From Paenibacillus rhizovicinus (GTDB taxonomy: Bacteria; Bacillota; Bacilli; Paenibacillales; Paenibacillaceae), in contig NZ_CP048287.1 in the NCBI RefSeq assembly GCF_010365285.1, forward strand, positions 62,001-126,000: DNA of 64,000 bases. The letters run 5' to 3'. Position 1 is the first letter of the stretch. Each line of letters begins with the position of its first letter. Made by a program: the position numbers and the translations under genes. The notes under the pieces were generated by a model. That model did not search any database. It was not told the origin of the DNA and was given only the letters and a program-made list of their open reading frames with translations. Positions 36,291 to 45,849 of the stretch are shown here, one piece after another.

Positions 36291-36602
36291 ATGATGGAAA
36301 ACGTGAACACGAAGAACCTTTACATCAAGTCCTGGTATCTGTCCGAACTATTGATTGAGGAGCGGTTGGCTGCTTCTAAACTACATTGGAAGCGTATCGA
36401 TCGGCAATTCTTTTTCGCAGTGACGCCTACTACCTATGACGATGTATTGGATGCGATCGGTCCTCTGAATCAAGAGAACGGGTCGAAGATTCACGAAAGC
36501 GATATTGATTACGTCAACGCCACTGAAGAAGAGATTGAGCAGCAGCTCAACGCTTTGTATGGTGAAAACGTCGTTCTATCAATCGTTAGGGAAGAAGTTT
36601 AG
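36291..36602 (+). CDS. hypothetical 103-residue element protein
   Basis: Acidic protein of unknown family, soluble. ATG 36291 preceded by GAGGAGGCATTTCGA, the element's extended SD; ATG at 36294 is also possible. The regulatory hairpin upstream suggests attenuation. Followed by a 240-base stretch with an AAGAAC/GTTCTT hairpin and no gene I can support. Confidence 0.6.
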   Translation: MMENVNTKNLYIKSWYLSELLIEERLAASKLHWKRIDRQFFFAVTPTTYDDVLDAIGPLNQENGSKIHESDIDYVNATEEEIEQQLNALYGENVVLSIVREEV

Positions 36603-36841
36603 AAATGGCATGATGGATGTTTCTTAAATGGTTCTGCCCATCATCCTAGCAGAAAGGGAATAGTCATTTTATTCCGTAAGAACCCGCTGTGGTTGCGTTC
36701 TTCATTCCTATTTCCTCCTAGATGCTCCCCCGCTGTACCAGGAGAGAATAGATTCCCGGTAGATTTTCAATCGTCACCAACGGAGAACCAGCCACGATCG
36801 GGAACATCGAATTACGCGATATCCAACCGGGCAAAGTTTAT

Positions 36842-38585
36842 GTGATGCAGTCCCCCTATATGGGAGACTACATGCAAGCACAAGCTCTGCTCACAAGGGA
36901 TGCAGATGCGCTAATCGTGACGTTTATCGGCTTGGATGATGCTGATGCCGTAGCGGAGCAGTCAGGGACGAAAGCAGTCAGCTTCCAACTTGACCTGCTC
37001 CGGTCATTACAGTCAGACGGGGCACGGTTAATTGCTGAAGGGAATGAGAGTGAGTTCTTTATTGATTGCATACGGCTGCTCGCCTTATTCAAGATTACAA
37101 CGAGCAGGTTGAGTCTGGTCGACGGTATTACGCATTTCCTTCGGGCTTCAATGCGAAAATACTGGGTTCGAATGACTTCGCTCCTATCGTGCTGCAGGCG
37201 ATGGAAGATCAGTTGCGGCATCCGGAGTGGGTGCCGGGGGCCGATTTATTCGTTCAGGTAAATGAGGATGATCGTTCGATTATCATTCAAAACAAGGCGA
37301 TTGATGGGGCTGACAACGTGCACGAAATCAGTGTTGCTCACCGGATGAACCGGACAAGTGGGCAGCCGCGGCCGCTGGTGGATACCTGCGGTGACCGATA
37401 CTCGACGATCCTTTGTATTCAAGAGAAAATCGAAATCTCGGTATATCATAACGGTGACTTCAGCCAGGTTGTTGTACGCCCGCTTCGATTTAAACTGTTT
37501 GAGCCGGAATCATTCGATGCAGCAGATGATGAACGAATCCGGCTGCTCTCGATCTGTGCGGGCGCGGGAATCGGAAGTGCCTGCTTCCAAGACACAAATT
37601 ACTATTCTGCTACGATGGAAGTGGAAATCGAGGAAGATTATAGCGCGGAGGTTCTGCATCACAATTTCCCGCACAGTTATTTATTTTTAGGCGATCTTCG
37701 TGATTGTCATACCGTCGCCAAGGCAGATGTTGCTTTCGTTTCTCTGGATTGCTGTGAGCACTCTACAATTGGGGACTACGATCAGGGGTATTTCCGGAAT
37801 CTCGTACTCGGTACGTACAAGATTTTGAAAAGTGCTGAGCCGCGCGTGCTATTTTTCGAGAACGTGCCCGGCTTTTACGAATCCGGAACCTATAAGGATT
37901 TGCGGGAACTGCTAAGTAACGATTATCCGTATATCGTAGACCCAATTCAGCTTCAAAGCCATGATTTCAGCAGCATTGCGCTTCGTGATCGAACGTACGC
38001 GGTCTACTTCCAGGAGAAGGCAGATTTTGATCTCTTCCGAATTCCGAAGCCGCCGATCGTCCGACATAAGAAACTGAAGGAATTTTTGGATCCGCGCTCA
38101 ACAGTCCATGTATGGAAGAGCCTTGATTCGTGGATGGACAGCTTTGCGAGAAAGCGGAGAACAATAATGCCTGGGCAGACCGAGGTTTGGAAAAAACGTT
38201 CGTTGACGAGAATGCTACTGTATTGCAATGCATTCCTCGTAGGTACCGGAGCCACTCTGCTAGTAACTCCTACGTTCTGAATGAAGATCGAACGCAGTGG
38301 AGATTCTTTACCGTGAGTGAATTGCGACGTATCTTTTCGATCCCCGAATGGTTCAAATGGCCGGCACACATTCCTATTACTCGGATTTACGAACAAATAG
38401 GACAATCCGTTTGTGGCCGTGTCATTCGGGCATTTGCGAATGAAATTGCCTCGCTATTTTTTCGTCGTTATGCGATGGAAAATAAGAAGCAGCTGGTCGG
38501 TCCGTCCTCCTGCGGTAGAGTAGAGCAGACTTCGACTCTATCATTTTCACTGGATCAATCCGGGCAAATGGGATTTTTGGTGTAA
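36842..38585 (+). pseudogene. C5-cytosine DNA methyltransferase with two apparent one-base deletions
   Basis: Three overlapping frames form one protein of ~580 residues. Landmarks: motif I-like SICAGAGIGSACF, a motif IV-like site where Cys appear as DCCEHS, motif VI FFENVPGF, motif VIII-like RDRTYAVYF, and C-terminal motif X-like IYEQIGQSVCGRVI. Apparent one-base losses near 37078-37082 and 38141-38147 move the frame in the same direction both times. The open frame runs back to a TAG at 36749 without a good start; the original start is unclear. If the breaks are sequencing errors, the gene would be an intact element methylase that could protect it from host restriction. Confidence 0.65.
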
Positions 38586-38598
38586 GGCAGATTTTGAA

Positions 38599-38633
38599 GA
38601 AAAGCTCTCGGGTATCACCACCGAGAGCTTTTC
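38599..38633. terminator. bidirectional terminator between methylase and rep genes
   Basis: Perfect arms AGAAAAGCTCTCGG and CCGAGAGCTTTTCT around a 7-base loop, with A and T runs on both sides; serves the convergent genes on each side. Confidence 0.9.
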
Positions 38634-38637
38634 TGCA

Positions 38638-39864
38638 TTAGCTATGGAAAACAAACGCTTTCTTACCGATTGGAAGGGTGATGTCATTTTCGACGAGGGG
38701 GCGCATTTTCTTTCGGATCCGCCAGTCGGAAACTTTGTTGATTTCATCGATGATGCCCTGAAGCTGCATGCGTTCAGCTTCAGACTTCGTGTGGATTTTC
38801 TCCTTTACACACTGGTCATAAAAGCGCACCTGTGCATCAATTCGTTTATTAAGCTCAACGATTGAGGTATTTCGGTCTTTATCATCCTCGGGTACATATT
38901 CTGGATTCATGGCAGCGTAGTTTTCTTTGATAGCCTTAATGATGTAACCGGAGACACTTCCGATTTCGGCGTTACGCTGTTTCTCGAAGACATATTTGAT
39001 ATTCATCCGAATTTGATTTTCGCCGTACTCTTTAACCAACTCTGAAGCTGCCTTCCGGTTAATCTCGAAACGTCCGAGCAGATCGGTGATAGGTTCATTG
39101 TCTATGTATTCCGCGTCGTTCAGGGCTAGGCGGGGGGACTTGCTATTCGGAAAGATATGAAAGACGACGCCGACAATCTTATTGCCATTTTTGATTTCTT
39201 CGAGTTCAAACTTAATGTCCGTTTTCTCGAGGAGCTCGCGCTGCGCGGTTAGGATTACCCTATTTTTCAAGTGGCTGTATTTCTCGTAATTGCCTTCTTC
39301 GATCTCAAGCTTATCCTTTAATTCTTTCAAGGTACTGAATCTCCGTTTACCAAGAGGCAGGTATTGCTTGAGCAATTTATATAATTTGGACGAATAAAAG
39401 CTTTTAAGATAGAGGACGTTCCAAAGCTTGTAGTTCGTGAAATTATTCTTCAGCTGGAGGAGGTACGGGCCAAGCATTTGGGAAAACTCGAGCTCGATCA
39501 TTCCTTTGCCGTGAAAATATCGCGACGCGGAAAGCCATTGGGCTTCAATGGTCGAATTGGTCGACTTGTCCTCGATGACGACTGTTTTACGCTGCAGGCG
39601 CTGGATTATTTCCCGAATTCGCTTGTAGAAGTTTTTTTCGGTGAGTTCGAGCTTGTCGGCAATATCTTTGACCTTAAAGAAGCAGCTTTGGAAGTGGGTA
39701 TCGTCTGGGTTGATCCGTGAAGCCAGTATGTAAATGAGTCGTTCCTCGTATAGGTCTAAGTTCGTTCTGGATTCTATTAGGGCGTTTGATTCGGTCACAA
39801 TATAATGATCGGAGATTTTATCAGCTTCGAAATCAAATGAAATTTGGTCTCCATCGTCGGTCAT
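38638..39864 (-). CDS. Rep_3-family replication initiator
   Basis: A 408-residue initiator with two winged-helix halves: ESNALIESRTNLDLYEERLIYIL near the N-terminus, KNFYKRIREIIQRLQRK, and YYSSKLYKLLKQY-type core in the second half, matching the Rep_3 family (RepE, pPS10 RepA). These bind iterons as monomers and open the origin. Start chosen at MTDDGDQ (39864), with AGGAAAGG upstream; the frame is open to 39927. Its upstream region holds an iteron array, with one iteron near the promoter for likely self-repression. Confidence 0.85.
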   Translation of the reverse strand: MTDDGDQISFDFEADKISDHYIVTESNALIESRTNLDLYEERLIYILASRINPDDTHFQSCFFKVKDIADKLELTEKNFYKRIREIIQRLQRKTVVIEDKSTNSTIEAQWLSASRYFHGKGMIELEFSQMLGPYLLQLKNNFTNYKLWNVLYLKSFYSSKLYKLLKQYLPLGKRRFSTLKELKDKLEIEEGNYEKYSHLKNRVILTAQRELLEKTDIKFELEEIKNGNKIVGVVFHIFPNSKSPRLALNDAEYIDNEPITDLLGRFEINRKAASELVKEYGENQIRMNIKYVFEKQRNAEIGSVSGYIIKAIKENYAAMNPEYVPEDDKDRNTSIVELNKRIDAQVRFYDQCVKEKIHTKSEAERMQLQGIIDEINKVSDWRIRKKMRPLVENDITLPIGKKAFVFHS

Positions 39865-39925
39865 CTGCCGATCACCATCCTTTCCTGTTCTACTAACACA
39901 ATATATGAGAAATTGGGAGATTTCC

Positions 39926-40644
39926 ACTCCCGTTCGTGTGGCATTTATATCCTGTTAAAATCATGCTTTAGTGCCACATAAACGGGAGTCGGAATCGTTG
40001 AAATTGGTAATCTATAGGGGGAAACGTGTCGGAAATGGAGTGAAATTGGTCAAATTATGCAAAAGCCACGCTGAAGGGAGCTATTTTCAGTTCATTTAGC
40101 TGATCCCGCTCCATTTTTGTGGCCGTAAAGTAGAGTAGATGGAAGTGCCACATGTACGGGAGTTATTTTTCTGTTTTTCAAGTCATAGTAATAATTATCT
40201 CGTATTTTAGACGCGTATTGTTTATTTTTTTATATTTATTTTTAATGTTTTAAGGTATTTTGTTTTAATTGTTTACGAAACCTGAGATTATGCGTCCTTA
40301 TTGGGCTCATAGGTTAGAAAGGCCACACGTACGGGAGTAACCGGCCACATATAAGGGACCTCTAGTGCCACACGAAGAGGTGTGGACAAACACATAATAG
40401 GGAGTGAACTGCCACGCCGATGGGAGTCTGAGGAGGAAATAGACCATTTTCATCGCAAACTGGAGCCTACCTGACTCCTTTTGATGTGGCCTATCTCTAA
40501 ATCATGAGCAAAACACTCCCGTTTATGTGGCACTTCTCTCTAAGCATCCCAGTGCAGCGAGTAGCTTCGGTTTCTTCTCCGGCATGACTCCCGTAGGTGT
40601 GGCACCTTTTGAATAAGAGAAAGAAACTCCTTTTGGTGTGGCCG
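39926..40644. repeat. iteron array and AT-rich region: likely replication origin 1
   Basis: About twelve 18-bp repeats, consensus TGCCACANNNACGGGAGT. Forward: 39972, 40146, 40321, 40343, 40366, 40388, 40410. Reverse (ACTCCC...TGTGGCA): 39926, 40474, 40515, 40587, 40627. The 40164-40320 stretch between them is strongly AT-rich (TTATTTTTTTATATTT) and could be the unwinding element; TGTGGACAA at 40381 resembles a DnaA box. Several copies are imperfect. Sits just upstream of the Rep_3 gene. Confidence 0.85.
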
Positions 40645-40871
40645 TTGCTGATTCCCGGTGCTTGCTAGCAGCTGGTAGCCATTGTATAATTTTCTTATTA
40701 CGAATCACAATGATTTTCTCCGCCAATCCTTTTTGGCGAAGATGGAGCAAAGCTTTTAATAGCGAATACGTAACGGTTCATAAACAGGAGACCATTAGAA
40801 CATGCGGGAGACGTGTGTTCTTTTTTGCGTCTACCTGTTTTTTTTGTGCCGAAAATGAGGAGGAAATTGGG

Positions 40872-41159
40872 ATGAAATCTAATGAACGCGTTGTCCATCT
40901 GGATGGAGGACTGTCCAAGTACTTGCTTACTTCGTGCGGGCGCCGGTTTATTCGGTGTTTTACGGAGGTTGATGGCAGCTACGCCGAATACTTTCTGGAA
41001 ACTCCTGATGAACTGCATGCTTTCACGTCCAGCGAGATGATTACCGTCACAAGGCAAGATGGGTTGTGCGTCGGGATCTACGAAGGTCTTATGTTTCCAG
41101 CAGGTGAATTCCGTTCAGAAGGGGGCAATTGGGATGGATCAATATCAATTCGTCGATAG
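40872..41159 (+). CDS. hypothetical 95-residue protein preceding the DndC-like gene
   Basis: Soluble protein of unknown family. ATG 40872 preceded by GAGGAGGAAATTGGG. The 3' end overlaps the DndC-like gene by 26 bases, so both are co-expressed. Its upstream leader resembles that of the 36291 gene. Confidence 0.6.
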   Translation: MKSNERVVHLDGGLSKYLLTSCGRRFIRCFTEVDGSYAEYFLETPDELHAFTSSEMITVTRQDGLCVGIYEGLMFPAGEFRSEGGNWDGSISIRR

Positions 41160-42978
41160 CAAAAACAAGGTCAGCGTCTCGGACCGACTGCGAGATTATA
41201 ATTTCATTCTTGCAGATGTTTGGGATTTCTTGGAGATGGCCGGCTTTGCCTTTCACGGGGTTATTCGAGATTGGTCTGCTGTGTTCTTCCAGGGCACCTA
41301 TTTCGTACTTCATACGTTCCTCAATGATAAGCCTCACGAGGAATGCATCGAGAAGAACAGCAATCTACGGTGGGATGCGATATTTGAGCGCGATTCGTCC
41401 GCAGGGGAGCTATTTTCGTTCCTGGAGCGAGCGGGCTTCCAGCTGATGATTCCTGTTCAAGCTATGATCGACGCTATGATTGATGATGGAGACAATTGGC
41501 ATTATCAAAGCCCAAAGCACAAATTTCAAATGTACTGCTTTCATTCGTCTTGTGCCATGCTCGTCGAAGTCTATATGCAGAATCAGATTCCCCCTTACGG
41601 CGCCCATGAGGCTGCGATACCGTACCCCGTTGATCGCTGCCAGCCGACGTTCGAGTTTGTCTTCGAATCGCTGGACAATGGCGGTAAAAAGGGGCGTACA
41701 CGCGTAGTTGAAGGGGAGACACTCGACATCCTCGATAAATTAGATGAAGAGCTGCTCGCCGTAACTAGGGAGAGAATTAAGAAGGTCTACGATGACCATT
41801 CTCGCATTGGTCTGCTAGTGTCTGGCGGAAAAGATTCTAGAACTGTCGCGCAGTTAATGCTTGAGCATGCCATTGCAAATCCGGATCCGACCAAAAAAAT
41901 CATGATCATTTCTTCGGACACACTCGTTGAAAATCCCGGAATTACAAAAGGAATTCACGACATGAAGGAAGCACTAGCCAAAGCGTTGCCTTGGGTAGAG
42001 TTCCACATTGTAGAGCCGAGAGAAGATGAAACGCTCATGGTTTGCATCATTGGGAAGGGGTACCAAGCGCCATCCGTAACCTTCAAGTACTGTGTCCGGC
42101 GTTTGAAAATTGAGCCGGCACGTGATTTTCTAGAGGCGGTTTTCCTAACAGAGGGAGTCGACGATACTTGCTTGGTCATGGGAAGCCGGGATAACGAGAG
42201 TGGGAATCGTAGAAGGAGCCTGGAGAAGTATTTTGGGGACGAATTCTACGGCCATCATCCGGTCGGAAATACCCGGACCTGTAGTCCGATCCGGGAATGG
42301 ACTAGCCAAGAAATCGTTACCTATCTCGCATTCAACCGCGCGCCGTGGAGCAAGTATGGGGCTCGGAATACCGAGCTGCTGCAGTTCTACGGCAGCGCCG
42401 CGGGAAGTGAATGCCCGCTTGGTGCGGCAGTGGTCAATGACAACGAGGCAATGATGCAATGCGGTAAGTCGGCGCGAACGGGCTGCTACGCCTGTACGAT
42501 ATCGAATGACCGCAGCATGGGGAATCTAGTCAGCGCCTATCCCGAGTACGAGAAGTACTACCGCTTCCGCGGAATTCTTAAGGGGATTGGACAAGACATT
42601 CGTTACGGCGGAACTGTGGGCCTTCAGCGTGTCGGTCGGTCAAAAATCGGTCGCGGTATAGGCGATCTAACGATCGACTCAAGAACCTTGATTCTCGAGG
42701 CGATGCACCGACTAGGCATCGAATGGCGCGAAAGCGAGATTCTGACGGCCTATCAGATGGTGCTCCATCGCGAAGAGGTAGAAGGGTTCCCCCTTACAGA
42801 CCGGTTTCGAGAAGCGATTTACGCGCTGCTCGGCGTGACTGGCGGTTTTCGCGGGGTGCTGTGTAATCCAATCTTTGATCCGTTCGGTACCGGCGTCGAT
42901 CAGTTTACGAAAGCAGATGCAGATGCCATCGCACGAATCATGGCTGAAGATAAGGAGCGGGAAACCGCAGTGGTTTAA
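41134..42978 (+). CDS. DndC-like ATP-pyrophosphatase/PAPS-reductase family protein
   Basis: A 614-residue protein. The core matches DndC (DNA phosphorothioation): the PP-loop SGGKDS (230-235), SSDTLVENP, IGKGYQAP, C320 in FKYCVRR, and the Fe-S-like cysteines C427 (SECPLG), C443 (QCGKSART), C451 and C454 (GCYACT). An N-terminal ~210 residues are extra and of no known domain. No DndA/B/D/E partner is in the window, so whether DNA is sulfur-modified is open; another adenylation-type reaction is possible. ATG 41134 with AAGGGGGCAATTGGG upstream. Followed by the LPD1 gene. Confidence 0.75.
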   Translation: MDQYQFVDSKNKVSVSDRLRDYNFILADVWDFLEMAGFAFHGVIRDWSAVFFQGTYFVLHTFLNDKPHEECIEKNSNLRWDAIFERDSSAGELFSFLERAGFQLMIPVQAMIDAMIDDGDNWHYQSPKHKFQMYCFHSSCAMLVEVYMQNQIPPYGAHEAAIPYPVDRCQPTFEFVFESLDNGGKKGRTRVVEGETLDILDKLDEELLAVTRERIKKVYDDHSRIGLLVSGGKDSRTVAQLMLEHAIANPDPTKKIMIISSDTLVENPGITKGIHDMKEALAKALPWVEFHIVEPREDETLMVCIIGKGYQAPSVTFKYCVRRLKIEPARDFLEAVFLTEGVDDTCLVMGSRDNESGNRRRSLEKYFGDEFYGHHPVGNTRTCSPIREWTSQEIVTYLAFNRAPWSKYGARNTELLQFYGSAAGSECPLGAAVVNDNEAMMQCGKSARTGCYACTISNDRSMGNLVSAYPEYEKYYRFRGILKGIGQDIRYGGTVGLQRVGRSKIGRGIGDLTIDSRTLILEAMHRLGIEWRESEILTAYQMVLHREEVEGFPLTDRFREAIYALLGVTGGFRGVLCNPIFDPFGTGVDQFTKADADAIARIMAEDKERETAVV

Positions 42979-43060
42979 TCCATAAGTACTCCGGCTGAGC
43001 GGAGAAGAGAAGAAATTCGTCTCTCGCTCAGCGCGGGAGACCTATGGGGGTAATTCGTAA

Positions 43061-44800
43061 ATGGGAGCTAATCAATTGTCACTATTCGACTATTTTCCGG
43101 GGATGTTTTCCGGTACCGCGGCGCCTGCAGTGCTCACTGCCGTGATTATGGCCAGTGAAGCTGCAGCACCAGATACTGGTCGCAAGCAATATTCGTACGA
43201 TGTCGGGGAAGAGCTCAAAGGAGCTCGCAAGCATCTCGCATCATTACTTAAATTCTCTACCGAATGGTACGCGGAGCTAGAGAAGGATCCTACGCAGGCC
43301 TTCGAGGCTATCTGCAGGGATGAGCTGCTTGGTGCTTTTCCGATACAGGAATATCGCGAGAGAGGATTTTCTTCCGAAGTGGCCTATGCCATTAAGCAAA
43401 TATGGGATCGTGTATGCCAACGCCCGGAAGACAATACCTTAGCCCGCGAGCACTTCGTTAAAGGGATTGCAGAACTGAAGCAGGTCTTCTCCGAAGCGTA
43501 TGCCGAAGCGGAGTTCAGAAGCGCCTTTGAAACGCTTCAGGCGGACATTAAGAAGGCAACTTGGTCGAAGCATGAGCATTTGTTGCTCAAGGATCCAACC
43601 GTCGCCAACTATGCTTTTTGGTTATCGCTTGGGGATCGGTTTAATCGGACGTTCCTCTCTGGTGGTCGCGGGAAAGAAGCAGCCTACAGAAGCATTTTCG
43701 ATAAAGCTTTCTCTTCGGAGGAAGGGCAAGACTGGACATGGACAGAGCCCAAGGCCCGTTCCTCTGTTAAGGGCTCGTCGAAAGAGCGGTGGGAACGCCG
43801 AGTGCCGAAGGAAGTCATTCGTCTCTCTCAGGAGCCTTCTGGGGTTGAGAAGCCGGAAGACTTAATGACGCATTACGGATACCGAGGTATTCAGTTCGGG
43901 AATTGGATGGAAGATGCAGCCGGTCGCTATCATGTCCTGTGTAGCGGGAATGCTCACGCAGACCTTGCAGCAATCTTGAACATCCCACGTCATTCTATCA
44001 GTTTCTACGGCGCGTTAGGGCTTGCTTTCGGCTCGCGCGGCACTGGCAAGGCAAGTGCCCATTTTGAGCCATTTCGGAACGTAATTAACCTGACGAAGAT
44101 GAATGGCGGTGGGGCACTTTGCCATGAATGGGCGCATGCGCTGGATTTCAATCTAAATTCTTGGTCGCATGGATTCGCTAATGGAATGATGGCTCCCTTA
44201 TCCGCCTGCGAGGCGAAGTTAAATGATTCTCTCGCGGCGAATTCTATCAAGGCCGCGTTTGCTCGACTTATGGAGCAAATCAAGAAAGGTAATGGGACAA
44301 TCCGTCATTCTGTTCCTAGCGAATTACCACCACTCGACGGGAGATACGGCACCGAAATCAACCGGAAGCTTGAGCGTGCTGAATACGATGTGTCCAAAGC
44401 GCTTATGTCACTTAAAGGGCTCTACCGGATCCGTAGCAAAAAGAAATGGATCGATCTCGGTATGTATTACTGCCACCTGCTGAAAGAGGCTGGTAGGGAA
44501 GTACCATCTGAATTTTTCATTCCAACCGACTTTAGCGCATTTTTTCTTGACGCAAAGGAGCGCGGCGAATACTGGCGTCGCGATCACGAGCTCTTTGCTC
44601 GCGCATTCGAAGCTTGGATAGAGGACGAGCTTGTCGAGCGGGGAATGACGAACAGTTACCTGGTCAGCGGTACCCGCTGCGAAGGTCCATACCCTCAAGG
44701 TTCAGAGCGAATTGCTGTTAACGCTGCATTTCGTGAATGGTGGAGGGTACTGCTTGCCTCCGGCGTATTGCAGGACGAGCAGACATGGAGTAGAGGATAA
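43061..44800 (+). CDS. LPD1-domain (polyvalent-type) zincin-like protein
   Basis: A 579-residue protein with GALCHEWAHALD (H355, E356, H359) in the middle, the HEWxHxLD signature of the LPD1 domain seen in large polyvalent proteins of phages and conjugative elements. The N-terminal third is helical with no known motif; the C-terminal part (FFLDAKERGEYWRRDHELFARAFEAW) also fits LPD1. Such proteins are thought to enter the recipient with the DNA and counter host defences; here that is inference. ATG 43061 preceded by GGGGGTAATTCGTAA. Confidence 0.8.
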   Translation: MGANQLSLFDYFPGMFSGTAAPAVLTAVIMASEAAAPDTGRKQYSYDVGEELKGARKHLASLLKFSTEWYAELEKDPTQAFEAICRDELLGAFPIQEYRERGFSSEVAYAIKQIWDRVCQRPEDNTLAREHFVKGIAELKQVFSEAYAEAEFRSAFETLQADIKKATWSKHEHLLLKDPTVANYAFWLSLGDRFNRTFLSGGRGKEAAYRSIFDKAFSSEEGQDWTWTEPKARSSVKGSSKERWERRVPKEVIRLSQEPSGVEKPEDLMTHYGYRGIQFGNWMEDAAGRYHVLCSGNAHADLAAILNIPRHSISFYGALGLAFGSRGTGKASAHFEPFRNVINLTKMNGGGALCHEWAHALDFNLNSWSHGFANGMMAPLSACEAKLNDSLAANSIKAAFARLMEQIKKGNGTIRHSVPSELPPLDGRYGTEINRKLERAEYDVSKALMSLKGLYRIRSKKKWIDLGMYYCHLLKEAGREVPSEFFIPTDFSAFFLDAKERGEYWRRDHELFARAFEAWIEDELVERGMTNSYLVSGTRCEGPYPQGSERIAVNAAFREWWRVLLASGVLQDEQTWSRG

Positions 44801-44822
44801 CCGTTGATAGGGGGATAACGTC

Positions 44823-44996
44823 ATGCCAAAAGCTAGACTCACTCATATTCGCAGAGCTATTGAACGCAAGCGAAAAGAGATGCATACGCTAAGTGATCGG
44901 TTCGGGATACAGTCCGAAATTGTCATTCGAAAATCCCAAGAACTCGATGGATTATTGAATCGATATGATCAACTGGGGATTCCAGTAAAAAAGTAA
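44823..44996 (+). CDS. Spo0E-like aspartyl-phosphate phosphatase
   Basis: A 57-residue protein of two helices with the Spo0E signature SQELDGLLNRY near the C-terminus and IERKRKEMHTLS near the start. Spo0E-family proteins dephosphorylate Spo0A~P and so delay sporulation. ATAGGGGGA lies seven bases upstream. Found on an element, it may let the element influence the host's decision to sporulate. Confidence 0.8.
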   Translation: MPKARLTHIRRAIERKRKEMHTLSDRFGIQSEIVIRKSQELDGLLNRYDQLGIPVKK

Positions 44997-45005
44997 GACG
45001 ATAAT

Positions 45006-45038
45006 AAGCAGGCTGCTGAGCAGCCTGCTTATTTTTTT
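45006..45038. terminator. terminator after the Spo0E-like gene
   Basis: Perfect stem AAGCAGGCTGC-TGA-GCAGCCTGCTT followed by ATTTTTTT. The 3' end of the opposite small gene overlaps its T run. Confidence 0.9.
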
Positions 45039-45133
45039 ATCAATTTAGGTCCGCCCATTTTCGAAGATACTTTAACCATGAGGGATGCCAATTTCTTCGC
45101 TTGTTCAGGGGTTAGTTCTTTTGTTGCTGCCAT
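45029..45133 (-). CDS. 34-residue hypothetical protein
   Basis: A short ORF with a good SD (GAGGAG) and start ATG at 45133. The product starts MAATKELTPEQAKKLA and is Lys-rich at the end. Convergent with the Spo0E-like gene and sharing its hairpin. Unknown function; too short for a family call. Confidence 0.5.
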   Translation of the reverse strand: MAATKELTPEQAKKLASLMVKVSSKMGGPKLIKK

Positions 45134-45297
45134 ACTCTACCACTCCTCTTAATCGATTACTATTCAGCATCGACCGATCCCGTTTCGAATATACTCCGGA
45201 CGAGCGTTCTATTCTTCATACGTCCGTTCATATACTTGTCTCAAATGGAATTCTGGAATTTTGACCGCTACTCTATTACGAAGAGGGGACCAGACTA

Positions 45298-45849
45298 ATG
45301 GTTAACAGTCTGAATGGTATTTTTAGTCCGATTAGTGAACCGAAAGTAAAGGCACCGCCGTCAAAAGCGCAAAAGCCCGTTGCACCCCCTAGCGCACCTC
45401 CAAAACCACAGTATAGGCCGGAACCGCCCGTGGCGGCTGCCGCACCGAAGAATAAGGCACGCACGCGGAGAGAGCGTTCTGACAAGAAGAAGGACATGAA
45501 GTTCCCCGTTACACCCGAACAGAGGGAAGACCTGCGGAAGCGGGCAAGCGAGTTGCGTATTGCCGATCGCAAACCTGAGATGAAATACGAAACGATCTCG
45601 AATACGGCAATCCTTAAACAAGCTCTCGAGCATTACGCCATTTTCCCAGAGCGTTATCCGCCGCTCGTCTATAAGGACACTGGACAATATATGCATGCGG
45701 AGCTCCTGCTGCCGGATTATGTGGAAGTCGAGGCCCTAGCCAGGAAGTTGAATCTATCCATTCGAAAAACCGTCTACCGGTTGATCATGAATTACATTTA
45801 CCGTGGGGATGTGGATATACATGCGTATCGAAAGAGTCAGCAGCAGTAG
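45298..45849 (+). CDS. Pro-rich protein with possible ribbon-helix-helix C-terminus
   Basis: A 183-residue protein: residues 12-55 are a Pro/Ala/Lys-rich linker, 65-90 a basic helical part (FPVTPEQREDLRKRAS), and the C-terminal 40 residues (VEVEALARKLNLSIRKTVYRLIMNYI) resemble a ribbon-helix-helix DNA-binding unit. It could be a partition or relaxosome accessory protein; that is a guess from composition and its position beside two replicon modules. GAAGAGGGG upstream of ATG 45298. Overlaps the next gene by 29 bases. Confidence 0.6.
   Translation: MVNSLNGIFSPISEPKVKAPPSKAQKPVAPPSAPPKPQYRPEPPVAAAAPKNKARTRRERSDKKKDMKFPVTPEQREDLRKRASELRIADRKPEMKYETISNTAILKQALEHYAIFPERYPPLVYKDTGQYMHAELLLPDYVEVEALARKLNLSIRKTVYRLIMNYIYRGDVDIHAYRKSQQQ

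Noticed and set aside
40638-40871. Upstream extension of the 40872 gene (open frame from 40638)
   Set aside because: The extension covers an iteron and a leader; a strong SD supports ATG 40872.
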